From: Talpa occidentalis
Lineage: Eukaryota > Chordata > Mammalia > Eulipotyphla > Talpidae
Direction: 5' to 3'
Assembly: GCF_014898055.3 (NCBI RefSeq)
Contig: NW_023603184.1
Coordinates: 32,797,359 to 32,861,358, forward strand
DNA length: 64,000 nucleotides
The notes beneath the pieces were generated by a model. It was not told the DNA's origin. It did not search any database and saw only the letters and a list, made by a program, of their open reading frames with translations. The position numbers and the translations under genes were made by a program. Shown piece after piece: positions 22,801 to 35,498 of the stretch (position 1 is the stretch's first letter; each line of letters begins with the position of its first letter).

Positions 22801-23066
22801 GGCCTCGCTGGTGGCGCAAGGGGTTAAGACACAACCTATGGAGCTATCTGCAGCCACTGCAGCATGAGTTCGATCCCTGGCCAGGGAGCTACCCACATGG
22901 CACAGCAGACCTCTCCTGACTCGCCTGCTGCTCCCCTCAGCAGTGTGTTTCAGTCCATCTGCCTGTTCTGCTCCCCACTCTGTCTCTGGTGGGTCCTCTC
23001 ACCCCCCACATCTCTGGCCTGCACCCTTGCACTTGTATGCATAAATAAATAAATCTTTAAAAAAAA
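22801..23066 (+). mobile_element. tRNA-derived SINE, older subtype, 15-bp TSD
   Basis: It starts ggcctcgctggtggcgcaag and has the gttaagacacaacct head of the older subtype, the gagttcgatccct B box, and a tail of ATAAATAAATAAATCTTT plus A-run. A perfect TSD, aaaaggaagaagcag, lies at 22786-22800 and 23067-23081. Confidence 0.96.
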
Positions 23067-23081
23067 AAAAGGAAGAAGCAG

Positions 23082-24039
23082 AGAGATGCAACCCAACTAA
23101 ACAAGCCCTATCCCTGCCCCCACATCCAGGGAGAAGACCAGCTTCCGGCTTAAGGACCATCCAGCTGATAAAGTCTCATTAGACCAATGAGGCTTTGAGA
23201 TAAGCGAGGGGGGCGAGGGGGGGGGGAACTCCTGAAGCCTGACCTCTAGTCCTGACTATACTGATATGCTCTGTGACACTGGGCAGCAGCCTGCCTGCCC
23301 TTTCTTTTCCCTCCAGACGAAAGTCACTGCGTGCTGCTCGGAAATGGCAGTCTATGTCATCACAGTGCACGACAGTTGGCACATGGCAAAATTATTCCTC
23401 TTTCTTTGCATGGCTGTATCACCCACCATGCAGGGCTCTATCTCAGTTGCCTATTTCCCTAGCAAGGGGAGGAAGGACAGAAGGAGGGATGACGCAGGGA
23501 AGAAGAAGGGAAGCTTGGATCTGATAACTATGCAAGTCATCAGCAAGTTGGAAAGGGCCCCTTTTTGAGGCATTCTCTGTCTCACACTGCCTATTTTTCA
23601 TCCTAAGCACACTGAAAAATAACTTAACAACCCTCAGGGCCCAGTTCCGAAACTCCTCATTGCACCAACCAAAGGCCCCTCTTCTGCTTTAAGATTTCAG
23701 GACCCCACAATACCTGCATACATCACCAGAGAGGATTTCTGGCTACCTGATTTCCCCAAGAGACTCTAACAGACATCTCAAGTGGAGATCAGGCTATAAA
23801 ATTCTCTATAAGCCATTAACAACAGCTATATTCAGCCTCCAAAAATCTATCTGCAAGACCTCCAAACCCTACACAGAACCTAAAGGAGCAAGGGAACAGA
23901 CCTCCTGATTACCCAGGCTATCCTTAAATAATCCTACTCCTGCTGTGCAAGAGGAAGCGGGTACTGCTCTGAGTGCTTACTGGGTGTACTATCACCAACT
24001 CCAGTCCTCACTTAGGAATAAATGAGGGCTTGCTTTTGT
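23082..24039. other. Unassigned intronic DNA with a G-run
   Basis: 23206-23226 holds two G-runs (GGGGGGCGA then ten Gs). The remainder is unique with no exon seen. Confidence 0.35.
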
Positions 24040-24280
24040 GGGTCTCGCTGAAAGCTGACCCTAGTAAACCTCTAAGATTCACCATCTCTAGAATGCCTTC
24101 TCTGAACATCAATGCTGCATTAGGTACTCACCCCAGCAGCCCCCCTCACTTGCACAGCATACTGTTATCTCACTCACTCACTGTAAGCTTTGTGAGCACA
24201 GGAATGTAAAATATGTCTCTATATCTACAGCAGCCCACACGCAAGACATTCAACAAATATTTTATGAATGGATGAATGAA
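24040..24280 (+). repeat. L2 3' end
   Basis: Shows ctagaatgccttctctgaac, ctgtaagctttgtgagcaca and attcaacaaatattttatga atggatgaatga. Confidence 0.75.
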
Positions 24281-25359
24281 AAACAAAGACCAAAGATCAT
24301 TTACTCAGTTCTATCAGTGTCGATCAAGACTGCCCTTCAAACCCACTGTGAGCTAGGCCACCTCAGTCCAAAGTTAGAACAGAAAGAGAAGAACAAGGTC
24401 TGGGAGAGTTAAATCAAAGGAGGGTAGGGGGGGAATGAGATTCAAATTGGCTTGGAATTGTTTCTGAACCAAGGTATACTGACAAGTAGGCTATTCTCTC
24501 CTGTTTCAGATTCTGCAATTTCTGTGCTACTCTTGCCAGAATCCTTAGGTTGAAAATTTATTCCTTAGAAGCTAGATATTGTTTATATTTTAGCTGTTAA
24601 ATGTAATGTGGAAGTACCCAGCACATATTCATTGTTTAAATTAACATTTGTTGAACCTCAGACTATAGAATTCTATTTCTCTATGTCATGAACTAGGAAT
24701 TTGCAAATAGTGTAGTTATAGAACCACTCTGGGCCACCCACTTTTGTGAATATAAAAGCACTTAAGTAAGGCAAGCTGACTTTGGTGGAATAGCCTCTAT
24801 TTTTCATCCACTTATATAACTCTGCATTGTCAAAGTGCACCAATAACTGGTGCTGTCATCTCTCATGCCCCCAAGAAAAACCTCCTTTGGGGCTCTTTCT
24901 ACATTTATTTTCAATTGCCAGATCCCCAAAGGAAAAAATCAAATCACTGACGCTATTTCAAACTTCATGCTCAAGGCAGCCACTAAGAGGATAATAGGGC
25001 AGCTCAGCTTTTGCTCTCTTTGAGGCAGGAAGACACCCCATGGCTTTGAAGGAAAGGCAGGACACATGTGAGGACATTCAAAATATAGCAAGGAAACCCA
25101 AAACAACAGAGAGATAAGAGGAACTGGAGGAAAGAGGCTGTTTGGAACTATGAATCATTCCAAGGTAGCTTATTACGTTATTATATAAGAAACAAAATGA
25201 GTTTTCAGCACTGCCGCTCACTTATTGCTTCATCCATTCATGTATTCATTCAGCAAATATTCATTCGGCACCCATTATAAGCCAGGCACTGTGGTAGGCA
25301 GGCAGGCAGCATAAGGAGTTCCAATAAGTAGCAGGACATCAGTCTACAACTGCTCACTA
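24281..25359. other. Unassigned intronic DNA
   Basis: No exon recognised. 25230-25300 is an old dispersed repeat end (ttcattcagcaaatattcat, agccaggcactgtggtaggc). Confidence 0.35.
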
Positions 25360-25665
25360 CCATACTAGGCTTCTTCAAGTCTTTGTGCAAGGTCCTTCCA
25401 TGCTTGAGCTCAGCTAAAATGTTTCTTCCTCCAGGAGGTCTTGCCTGATTTGTACCTCCCACTAAGTTCCAACCTAGACTAGATTAGGCAGGCCTATTAT
25501 ACACCCAATAGCACCACCTTCTTAAAATACTACATACTCATTGTTACTTGATCGTCCTGAATAGATGGTAAGCTCCACGTGTGCAGGATCTGCCTCCCCA
25601 GTGATAAGCATAGTTGCTAGAATACAGTAGGCCTCCATAAATATTCACTGAACAAATAATAAATG
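25360..25665 (+). repeat. L2 3' end
   Basis: Follows the L2 order: tttgtgcaaggtccttccat, ctccaggaggtcttgcctga, tactcattgttacttgatcg, agtaggcctccataaatatt. Confidence 0.85.
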
Positions 25666-25689
25666 AAGTGTGGTTTAAGGGTATAGTGG

Positions 25690-26165
25690 GGAAAGCATGG
25701 AATTTGGAGGTCAACAGACTAAAATGTGAACCCCAGCCCACCACTTATTAGCTATATCTCCTTAAAAGTGCAATGATCTCGGGCCTCCCCGGTGGCGCAG
25801 CAGTTGAGCACTGGGTTGCGAAGCTGCCCACAGCCTCTGCACCGCCAGTTCGATCTCCAGCCCCACATGGCGCGCACACCTCTCCTGCCGCCCACTGCTC
25901 CCCTCAGCAGTGTACTTCGGTCCTTCTGCCTGCTCTGCTCCCCGCTCTGGCTCTGGTGAATTCTCTCACCCTCCCGCGCTTCTGACTGTACCCAGTGCTT
26001 GTATAAATAAATAAATAAGTAAATCTTTAAAAAAAAAAAAAGTGCAATGATCTCTTTGAACTTCAGTTTCCTCATCTGTAAAATGGAACTAATATCTCAT
26101 AGTAACAAGACAAAGGTAAAAATATATGATGTGGGTATAGCCACTGGCACAAAACAGATACACAA
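25690..26165 (+). repeat. MIR split by a young SINE
   Basis: The left half (catggaatttggaggtcaac, ccaccacttattagctatat) and right half (ttgaacttcagtttcctcat ctgtaaaatgg) are continuous once the SINE at 25781-26037 and one TSD are removed. This dates the SINE after the MIR. Confidence 0.85.
25781..26037 (+). mobile_element. tRNA-derived SINE, young subtype, inserted in a MIR
   Basis: The head is gggcctccccggtggcgcag with ttgagcactgggttgcgaag. The end is CTTCTGACTGTACCCAGTGCTTG plus a TAAA-repeat and A-run. A perfect 17-bp TSD, aaaagtgcaatgatctc, lies at 25764-25780 and 26038-26054. A short internal deletion removes the block before cccacatggcgcg. It splits an older MIR. Confidence 0.97.
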
Positions 26166-26579
26166 CAAATAGTACCGTCTTACTTCTCCCCAACTCTTTT
26201 ATAGTGAAGAAAGAATTGATAACTGCAAGGCAGGAACTTATGCACTTAAAAAGACAGGAATCAGGCACAGGATAACAAGACAGGAACCAGAGGAGGGCAG
26301 CCCCAATGACATCTTACTGAGCTCCTCAATCTACCTGGCCAAGACAACCCCAGGCCCAGAACCAAGACTGCAGCTAGAGAACACATAGCTGTAGCTATGG
26401 AAGAAGATGGGACTGAGTCCATTTCTCATGCCAGAAAATGGCCCTTGAAGCATTCAGACAAAAAGCATACATAACTCTTTTCCCCAACTATGGTTTCCAT
26501 AGAGAGCTAAAGAGAACCCAAAAGTCTAAATGTGGGTTACAGTCACTGAGTCAGACCAGTGAGGAGAAAGGCAGTGCAG
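26166..26579. other. Unassigned intronic DNA
   Basis: No gene or repeat recognised. Confidence 0.35.
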
Positions 26580-26780
26580 AGCAAAAGGAGGAATGTTAGG
26601 CCTGGACTCAGAAGACAGGGTTCGAGTCCAAAATCTGCTATCTATTAGACTTTGCTTTTGGGGGTCAGGTCTTCCCTTATTGAGACCTCGTTAACCATCT
26701 GGAAATGGAAAGGATTAGACTAATACCATGTCTAAGGACCCTGATAGCACTAAAGATCTGAGATTCTTGATGCATGTCAC
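26580..26780 (+). repeat. MIR relic
   Basis: Shows ctggactcagaagacagggt tcgagtccaaaa, ttgagacctcgttaaccatc and tggaaatgg, in MIR order but worn. Confidence 0.6.
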
Positions 26781-27555
26781 CCAGCTGTAATCAGCGGGCA
26801 AAGGGAGAACTCTTCAATCATGCACACCACTGATCTAACATTTGGCTGCACTCTCAATTACACAGTGGAAAAATGGTCAGAAGGAAGAGCTAATACGGTA
26901 TTTCCTGAGTCATTTAGTCTCCCGATTCAGCACTGCACCTGTTCCCTCTGCATTTGCAATTTACTAGCTAATATCATCACAGGCACTCCCTATATCACAG
27001 CTACCATTTGTCACTTGCTTGGGAATTTTTTTAAGAATAGACCAACCAATAAAATTGCCAAATAAAATCTGCCCAGGAAAGAGTTTTCTTCTTTCTTTGT
27101 TTCCATTAATAATAGCAATATCTTTAATGAGTGGATGAACTGCATCAAAAGTCAGACTACTGCCAGAAGGGTCACGGAGGTAAATATATAACACCTACTT
27201 CGCAAACATGGAATGCCACAGAGTAATGTAATCCAATCCTAACCCAGAGCCTTTTTCTTACATAAACAATACTATAACTCAGTATCCCAGGCCTGCTGCC
27301 TTGCAATCATATCCCAAATGTATAGCCAACTTCACTAAGTACCAGGCTATTATTTTTAGCCTGGAGAAACAGAGTGACAAAACATAATTTCTATCCTTAA
27401 AGTCTGAGGCTACAGGTCAGCTGCAGAAGAAAAAGTGGCCAACTGGACTCCGGTCCATAAGCCAGAAAATGTTCTCTGCAAACACGTGGGCCAAAGAACA
27501 AACTGCAAACTTTTGCCCAAAATCCCCATCAGAGAGGCCACATAATGCTAGGGCA
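26781..27555. other. Unassigned intronic DNA
   Basis: No exon or repeat recognised. An 81-codon plus frame at 26820-27065 has no family resemblance. Confidence 0.35.
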
Positions 27556-27745
27556 ATGTTTTTCAAAGTGTGGTCCCAGGCCAAGAGTATCAACACCGCT
27601 CACAAACTTGTTAGAATTCAAATTCTCAGACTCCACCCCAGACCAACTGAATCAGAAACTCCTAGGCTGGGGTTCAGCAATCTGTGTTTTAACAACCCTC
27701 CAGATGATTCTGATGCATGCTTAAATTTGAGACTCTCTGCCTTAG
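27556..27745 (+). repeat. MER5/MER20-group relic
   Basis: Shows tttttcaaagtgtggtccca, ctccaccccagaccaactga, gcaatctgtgttttaacaac and tgatgcatgcttaaatttga. Confidence 0.85.
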
Positions 27746-28262
27746 AGCTTTTCAACTGCGTATTTGCTGTAAAAATGGTAGAAAACTAAGCTGTCCATTA
27801 GACCAGAGAAAAACAAGGACATTGTTAAGAAAGACATCTTTTAGATTATCTTAAATGGTGTTTTGGAAAAAGCTGGTTTATTAGAGCAGGAAGGCAGAGG
27901 CAGAGATACTGGCTCTGAGGTTAAAAGAAATGTCTGCACATATACAGAAGTCTCTGAGGCTCAAGGCCCCAGGCCTTCTCCTGTGTGGCTCTTCATTTCC
28001 AAATACAGGTCTTCTCTATCCCTTCAGCTGAGAGTTCATCACTTCGGAGGGTGTTCCCACACATTCACTAGCAGGGTTCTCAGTCTCAACAACCACAATT
28101 AAGGTCATTCTTGGGATTTTGGGGGGTTTTTTGATTCATAAATAGGAGAATGAGAAGTAAAATAAGCAGAAGCAATAAATGTTCTGAGGTCACCAAATTT
28201 AAAGTTAAAAGGAGAATTAAAAGAGGGTGAAATAAATGAGTACATATTAGAAAGAGATTTTT
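27746..28262. other. Unassigned intronic DNA
   Basis: No exon or repeat recognised. Confidence 0.35.
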
Positions 28263-28275
28263 AAAGTAGGATTTG

Positions 28276-28547
28276 GGGCCTCCCTGTTGGCATAAGAGGT
28301 TAAGACGCAACCTGTGAAGCTATCCTCAGCCACTGCAGCATGAGTTCGATCCCCGGCCAAGGAGATAGCCACATGGCGCAACAGACCTCTCCTGACTCAC
28401 CCGCTGCTCCCCTCAGCAGTGTATTTCAGTCAGTCTGCCTGTTCTGTCCCCTGCTCTGTCTCTGGTGAATCCTCTCACACCCCCTCCCACCATCTGGCCT
28501 GTACCCCAGCTCTTGTATGCATAAATAAATCTTTTTTAAAAATAAAT
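28276..28547 (+). mobile_element. tRNA-derived SINE, older subtype, 13-bp TSD
   Basis: It has the gttaagacgcaacctgtgaag head, the gagttcgatccccgg B box and a tail with tcttgtatgcataaataaat. TSD aaagtaggatttg lies at 28263-28275 and 28548-28560. Confidence 0.95.
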
Positions 28548-28560
28548 AAAGTAGGATTTG

Positions 28561-29399
28561 CTGAAGTCTGAATAACAGAAAATATAGGGCCCCAGGAGAT
28601 AGTGAAGAAATACCAAGACATTCTTTGGTCTCGGCCACCAGGTAGCAAAATCAACCCAGCACAACTTAGTTGCTGCCCTGTCTTGTTTTGATTCGTCTTT
28701 TCTTGTTTTATTATTCTTTGGGGATGGGAACAGAGATGTGGAGGGAAAGGAGACGCAGAACATTTTCTGATTGGGTGGCTAGGAGGAGGAACGGCATGAT
28801 GAGCAGTGGATTGTCTGTATGCGTGTTAATTCAGTCAGTGACCTTAATTAAGAAGTATTGTTATATTTTTAGAAGTGGGAACAACCATGTAATAAAAAGT
28901 GCCCAAGATGATAAAGGCTATCCTGAGTTATTACATTAATATTTTACTACAACTATGTTTTCATAGAATACATTTGATTTTAAAATATCTATTTTCCTGG
29001 AATAAAACTCAAAGTCAAGTCAGATCTAATTTTATGGTTCAAATGCAATTTTCCTCCAGTATACCACAAAATGTTAAACACTAAGGAAGACAATAATAAT
29101 GAAAACTCAGTTGTACTATAACAGCAAATTTCTTATAGAGATGATTTGAGGTTCTACAGGTCACAAAGGAAAACGACACATGGTTAATCATAAATCCATC
29201 TAAAGATAGCTCACTTCTATCATCTTTCATTTTAAATGGAGGCTTATACAACTCTCTGAGCTTGGGAGGTTGTAAATTTAATAATGTTGTTCCAATTCAC
29301 TACAAGTTCCCATTGATTTTCTCTCATTTTAATCTGTATTGATTGATTAATATTGTCTTGTGACATCTAAATGGCAAATTGAGGAAGAAAAATGATATG
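28561..29399. other. Unassigned intronic DNA
   Basis: AT-rich from about 28860. No exon or repeat recognised. Confidence 0.35.
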
Positions 29400-29600
29400 C
29401 ATTGAATTGGCTCTCTATTGGAGAGCACAAAATTGGGAATTAAGAGACTTGGGTTCTAAAGATTTGCTCACCCACTACCAGCTAGCTGGGAAAGTCACTT
29501 CATCTCTCTGGCTTCAGGTTCTTCATATATAAAAATGACACAGTAATCTTTGCCATAATTCATCAAATTGTTGTAATCATAAGATGAGATAATAAGGAGT
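29400..29600 (+). repeat. MIR relic
   Basis: Shows ttaagagacttgggttctaa, ccactaccagctagctggga, aagtcacttcatctctctgg, cttcaggttcttcatatata. Confidence 0.8.
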
Positions 29601-31724
29601 TGTGACTTTGAAACAGTATCTAAATTCCCCTAAATTCAAAACAAACAAACAAAAAAAAACCCTGTACTGAAGAACAAGCTACTTTTAAAAGCTTTTAAAA
29701 TTAGACAAAGAGAAATATGCTGCTTAGCATCACAAATATCAAGGTGGGCAGTTCTCAGTGTTGTTGAATCTTTAAATTTTAGACCATCAAAATAAATGTC
29801 TCTGGAAAAAAATGAGTGTGAATACTCCCAAATCATGATACTAGTGTTACCATAGCAACAGATGGGACCATTTAGTAGGGACAATCAATAACAGCCATCA
29901 CCACATCAACAAGTGGCTCTGCTTTGTCTATGATGGCAACCACTAAAGGTAGTATCTCAATACTCCACTCCTCTGAAACAAGTTATAAAATGTTCATAGA
30001 GTTAACAAGATGCAAGTGATTTTTCAGAATAAATTGAATTTTAAAAAACACCAGAATTTTTTTAAAGTGTAAAGATCTTTGAATGAAAGGTATTATCTGG
30101 GTACATATGTCATTGCTATTACCCAGGAAGGAATATCAATCAAATCAGTCTATAAATAATTTGCTCTGAATGTTTCTTTAGCCACTGCATTAATAATAGG
30201 TAATATAACACACGGTAAATATGTACTCAGCAAAACAAGAGCTTTCTATCTCTCTTGATTATTAGTGGATACTCAAATTCAAACAAGCCAAACCATCTCT
30301 CAAACAATTCAGATCACAGAGCTAGACAAATATTAGCTTAACTTGCTTCCCAGCTGGTAGCCCAGACAAGAGTTCAATCCAGTTATAGATTCAGGAGAAA
30401 AGAAATTGCCTGTGTCATTTGCCTTTAATTCACTGTACTACAGAACCCATATACTTGACAGCGCTCCTCCAGCTAAGATCCACTGCTTAGAAATTAGTTT
30501 ACTGTAACTACAACAATGGTCCACATCAATGTGATGGGGCCATGACTGGGGAAATCTTAACACAAAAAATTCCAGAAAGATGCTTAACCCTCTGACAATT
30601 TCAAAACAGATCTCTGGACCTCAGATTACATGCCATTTTTAGCTATGGAAGAAAAAGGTACAAGCAACCAAGACGTATTGCGTAAACTTAACCGAGTTTC
30701 GAGTAAAACCACATAACCCACATTTTTAACATGATTTTATTTGTAGAAAGAAAACTCTCTACACTTGGACCATCTAATAACACATTTTTTTTCAATTACT
30801 CAACATTCCCTTCAAATCCATATCTCAACACAAACAGAATTTTACTCAAAAATATGATCCAGTTCCCATTTCTTATTTACTCTATTGAACGAATTTCAAC
30901 TCTGTCTTATGGAGCCCTAGAGCTCCTTGGACATACCTTTGAACTACCAAAAAAGAGAGCCTGGCAGTAGACAGCCAAGTAATGAGACTCTCCCTGGCCC
31001 AGCCCCACTTTCCTATCCCTAGTCCCAATCCAATCAGAGCTGCTTGATTTTTGTCTGATTTACATTTTGAGATTCTGCACAAAATTTTATTTGGAAAAAA
31101 AAATGGTCTATTACTACTAAACATTTAAAAGAATATATAGAATGGAATTTTCGAGCTAGAATGGGCCTTAGAGACTCTTATTTTACCTATACTAAAAGGA
31201 GACCCAAAGAGAAGAAAGATTTGCCCAAGCTCTTACAGACAATTCAGGAGTAGAATTAGATTCCAGATCCCCCAACTCAAAGATCATTCCTAATTCAGAA
31301 ACTATTCATTCACTCATCCAATAAAATCTAACAGTCCTAGGTGCCAGATACTGACTTAAGTTCTGAAAAGTTAAAAGGGACAAAAAAAATCTGCATTTAT
31401 AGTTTAGTAAGGGGAATACAAATAATAAACACAACAAGTGAGTGTACAGTATTTTAGACAGAAATGAGGTAATTTAGGTAATTTAGGGAAATGAGGTACC
31501 AGGATGGTGGGCAGAGGTTGCAAATGGTGTACCTTCTCAAAGACCAATGCCATTAGGTCTTTATTACTTAGTAAGAATTCGTGTGCATGTACTATAAATC
31601 TCATTAGCTAAGGTTTACTAATTTGGAATAGGAAAGAAACTAATGGTAAGTCTGTCTATAATTTCCCATGATTTCATCTATTTTCTTTAAGTAGCATACC
31701 AAGCATATAAGTATAACACAAAAC
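29601..31724. other. AT-rich intronic DNA, largely unassigned
   Basis: No exon recognised. 31150-31280 (agactcttattttacctata, gaagaaagatttgcccaagc) is MIR-like on the minus strand, and 31300-31450 resembles an old dispersed repeat. The rest is unique. Confidence 0.4.
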
Positions 31725-32985
31725 AGGATTATATAATATTAATCAAAACAGTATGGTATTGGAATAAAAACAGGCACAAAGATCAATAGAACAGAATCGA
31801 GAACCCAGTAAAGAAACCACACATATATGTGCAACTAATTAATGACAAAGGAGTCAAGAGCATACAATCAAGAAAGGAAAAGTCTCTTCAGTAAAGGGTA
31901 CTAGGAAAACTGGATAGTCACACGTGAAAGAATGAAAATATACCACTATCTTATATTACATATTAAAATCAACCAAAAATGGATTAAAGACTGGAATACA
32001 AAACCTGAAACCACATCTCCAACAGCAAGGAAACAAAAGGGGATATAAACAAATGGGACCTCATCACAGTAAAAAGATTCTGCACAGGGAAAGAACCATT
32101 ATTAAACAAAAAGTCAGGCTACTGATTGAGAGAATATATTTGCACACTATATATCAACACAAGGGGATAATATCCAAAATATATAAACAACTCATACAAG
32201 TCAACAACAACAAAAAATATAATCTGAATAAAAAATGGGTAAAAGATCTCAATAGACATTTCACTAAGGAAAATATACAGATGTGCCAACAGGCAATATG
32301 AAGAGATGTTTCACACAGCTTATCATTAGGAAAACACAAGTCAAATCCATAATGAGATTTTACCTCATACCAGACAGAACGTCTATTATCAAAGTCATGA
32401 AGTAATGAAAGTTGGCAACAATGTGCAAAAAAAGGAACCCTAGTCTACTGTCAGTGGAAATATAAAATTGATGCAGTCACTATGGAAAACAGTATGGAGG
32501 TCCTCAAAAAATTAAAAACAGAATTACTATATCATACAGTAATTCCACTTTGGTAATTTACTCATTGCAGCACTATTCACAGCAGCCAAGATATGGAAAC
32601 AATCCAAGTACTCAACAACAGTAGGTTGATAAAGAAGATCTGGTACATATATATACACAATGGAATACTATTCAGCCATAAAAAATGAATCTTGCCATTT
32701 GTGACAACATGTATGGACCTTGAGGGGATCATGCTGTGTGAAATAAGTCAGAAGGAGAAAGACAGTACCACATGAGTTCACTCATCTGTGAAATATAATG
32801 AAAATAAACCCTGAGACCCTGAAAATAGAATGGCAGTTGGGGGCGAGGGTCAGGGGAGGAATGCACAGAGGGGGCTAAATGGGTGGTGACTTGACATTTG
32901 ATAGTAGGCATGGTGAGAAAATGTAATCTTGGAATCTATAGTGTTGTAAACTAATGTTACCTTAATTTTAAAAAATTCTTTGGTA
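31725..32985 (+). mobile_element. Older L1: ORF2 C-terminal part and 3' UTR, decayed
   Basis: Sense L1 with recognisable ORF2 segments: tatggtattggaataaaaac, aaatggattaaagactggaa, gggatataaacaaatgggac, aatggaatactattcagcca, ggggatcatgctgtgtgaaa. A 3' UTR and a weak A-rich end follow. Numerous stops and frameshifts separate it clearly from the young L1s. Flanking TSDs were not identified. Confidence 0.9.
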
Positions 32986-33089
32986 AAAATGTTAAATAGT
33001 ACCTCAGAAGCACATAAGAATAAGATACTAAATGTCATTCTTGACTCTAGAAGCCAAGAATATGGGGGGAAGGAAACATTTAAAAAGGG

Positions 33090-33194
33090 TTATAAATGAG
33101 GAGACCTGGTTGCCAGGCTTACTCTGCTGTGTGCCATTGGATAAAATGACTAAGTTCTGAGCCTCAGTTTCCTTAGCTCTAAAATAAAGGGGCC
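33090..33194 (+). repeat. MIR relic interrupted by a SINE
   Basis: Shows gagacctggttgccaggctt, gtgtgccattggataaaatg, gagcctcagtttccttagct and is then cut by the SINE at 33195. Confidence 0.75.
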
Positions 33195-33389
33195 AGAGGC
33201 CTCTCCAGTGGCGCTGGGGTTGAAGATACAGCATTATCAAGCTATCGCCAGCCACTGCAGCACAAGTTCAATCCCCAGTCTGCCTGTTCTGCTTCCCAAC
33301 ACTGTCTCTGGGAGACCCTCTCCGGTACCTCTGGCCTACACCCCAGTTCTTGCATGCATAAATAAATTCTTAAAAAATAAAATAAAATA
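33195..33389 (+). mobile_element. tRNA-derived SINE, older subtype with internal deletion
   Basis: It begins aggcctctccagtggcgctg and has a diverged B box, caagttcaatcccc. It then jumps directly to cagtctgcctgttctgc, so about 75 bp including the usual CCCACATGGC block is missing. The tail is a TAAAA repeat. An imperfect TSD, aaaataaaggggcc versus aaataaagggtcc, flanks it. It lies in the 3' part of a MIR. Confidence 0.88.
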
Positions 33390-33402
33390 AAATAAAGGGT
33401 CC

Positions 33403-33884
33403 ATGAAATCCCATGCTATTATGCAAATATCAACATCCTCTAATGTGCTAAAGGCATTATATAATATCTTAAGTCATATCAGCATTAGTATTTGAATTCA
33501 AAGTAAACCTAATAATAACACATTACATTTATAGAGTTCTTCACAGTTTTCAATGTGTTTTCACATGTATTATTCTCATCTGACAAGTAATAGAATAGCA
33601 TTTTTTTCATGTTCTAATAAGAAGCCTGGCCCCTCAGTCAATCCAAAGTAATACAGAGCCTCCTGCTGTCCAGGGCCTGTACTCTCATGGGGGGTGGTTA
33701 TAGCCAGGGAAATCAGCCCATCCCTCAGAGAGATGGGTCCCTTAACCCTGCCATGCAGTAAGGTTAAGAACAGCAAGAGCCATTCTTAAAATTTCTTGCC
33801 TATTTGAGGTACAGGGGATTTTCAAATGAGATACTTTAGAAACTTAGGCATCTGTCACTCCCAACAGTAATCGTAGGGATCAAG
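33403..33884. other. Unassigned intronic DNA
   Basis: 33500-33600 has worn repeat-like text (tatagagttcttcacagttt). No exon recognised. Confidence 0.35.
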
Positions 33885-34400
33885 GATTAAAATGCAAATA
33901 TCAATAATGCTTGTCCTTTGATCCAGAATTCAATTTCTAGACATCCTTCCCAAGAAAATAAATAAGAAATTTGACCAAAAATTTAGGTATAAAAATGCTG
34001 TTCATGGCAAAATTTCTAATAGCAAAAATTTGGAAACAACTTCACTTTCCATTAATAATTACATAAATTGTGCCATAGCCAAATGATCATTTCAAAATGT
34101 TAAATAATATTTTCAAGAATAGTTAATAATGTCAATGTTCCCAATATAATTGCAGGTAAAAAAATCTGAATATGAACAAACATACATATCTTAGTTTTGT
34201 TTTTCAGCATACATGTAAAAAAAATATATTAGAACATTATAACATGTTTTCTCTGGGTTGTGAAATTATAGGTGGCTTTGGTATTCTACAATTCTACAAT
34301 GAGCATGTACTATTTTTATAATCAGAAATTTTTTAGTATTTTTAAAAATTCTTTGTCTTATTTGCCTCCCAGAGTAGTGATAAAGACAAATATGAAGGAT
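33885..34400 (+). repeat. HAL1/old L1 3' segment, plus strand
   Basis: The text follows the old L1/HAL1 pattern: tttgatccagaattcaattt, atagcaaaaatttggaaaca, cattaataattacataaatt, tctctgggttgtgaaattat, tacaatgagcatgtactatt. It is heavily diverged. Confidence 0.75.
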
Positions 34401-35418
34401 GAACTTTCTAACAGAAAGAACTATGCTAAAATGGAATCCTTGGGAAGAGGGTTCAAGCAGCACCATATGGTCCCCTGATTTAGGTCAGACTTTAGGAATC
34501 TAAGATTCTAGAATCTTCTGTGAAATTTCTCCACCCACAGGATGTGCCCTGCATTTTTGGCAGGGCAGGGCTAGTATGGGTTCCTGTCTGGTGCCCTGAT
34601 ACCCTGTGGTATGTACTAGGAGGCTTAAAGCTAGCAGTCAGTGGCCAAGACACAGAGACTGTTGAGGGAACCAACCCTTGCAGTCAATAGCTACCCAGCC
34701 CTTACCAGCTTCTAACCCCCTGTGGTTAAAGGCTGTTGTGCAGCAAACACATGTAGGACCTCTGCTACTTGCTCTAGGACAGAGAGCTCACAACTTTCCT
34801 AAACTGGTCCTAAGGCTTCGCTCTGAGCCTATGGTCCTTTGCCATGCCAGGGGAGAGAAAAGGAGGATTATGGCCAGAACAACCCTCAGATGTATTCTGT
34901 TTGGCCCACCAAGTATTTTAAAAGACAATATGGCATAACAGAAGTTTGACTTGGTCACAATACAGTATAAACAGCTGAACCAATGCTCCTCAGACACAGA
35001 AGCATGAAATAGATGGGAAAATCAAGACTGTAAGGCAGTGATTTCTTGATGGCCATGAAGCAAGTTATGGGCAAAATGGGGCTAGAACCACTAAGGATTC
35101 TTGTGGGTATCAGAGGACTTCCAGTTCAATGTGTTACATTATAGAATCCCTAGCTCTCTACGAATCTGGACCCCTGCAAGTAGGAGGGGCCCCAGAGACT
35201 CATTGGGTCTCTGCTTAGGAGCACAAGGGACTTTAGTCATTATTTTAAGTTGTCAGTGACCAAAACATGAGGAAACTAGTTCATACTTCGGACTCAGAAG
35301 TCACTGATAGTGAGCCAACAGGCAAAGACAGGACATGATAGGAATGAGGGATGAACAGACAGAAGAGCCCCTGCTTCCCTAAGCAGGGGTGATTCAGAAC
35401 CAAGTCACAGAAAGTGCA
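34401..35418. other. Unique intronic DNA
   Basis: No exon or named repeat seen. An 86-codon plus frame at 34678-34938 has no family resemblance. Confidence 0.35.
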
Positions 35419-35428
35419 CAGACTCTAT

Positions 35429-35473
35429 GTTTTTTGGGGTTTTTTTTAGAGATCTTTATTTTTTTTTAAATCC
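35429..35473 (-). mobile_element. 45-bp T-rich micro-insertion with 10-bp TSD
   Basis: A 45-bp T-rich block containing agagatctttattt, like a SINE tail in reverse, is bounded by perfect copies of cagactctat at 35419-35428 and 35474-35483. It is probably an extremely 5'-truncated retroposon. The source family cannot be fixed from so few bases. Confidence 0.5.
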
Positions 35474-35498
35474 CAGACTCTATCTTAATATGTAAATA

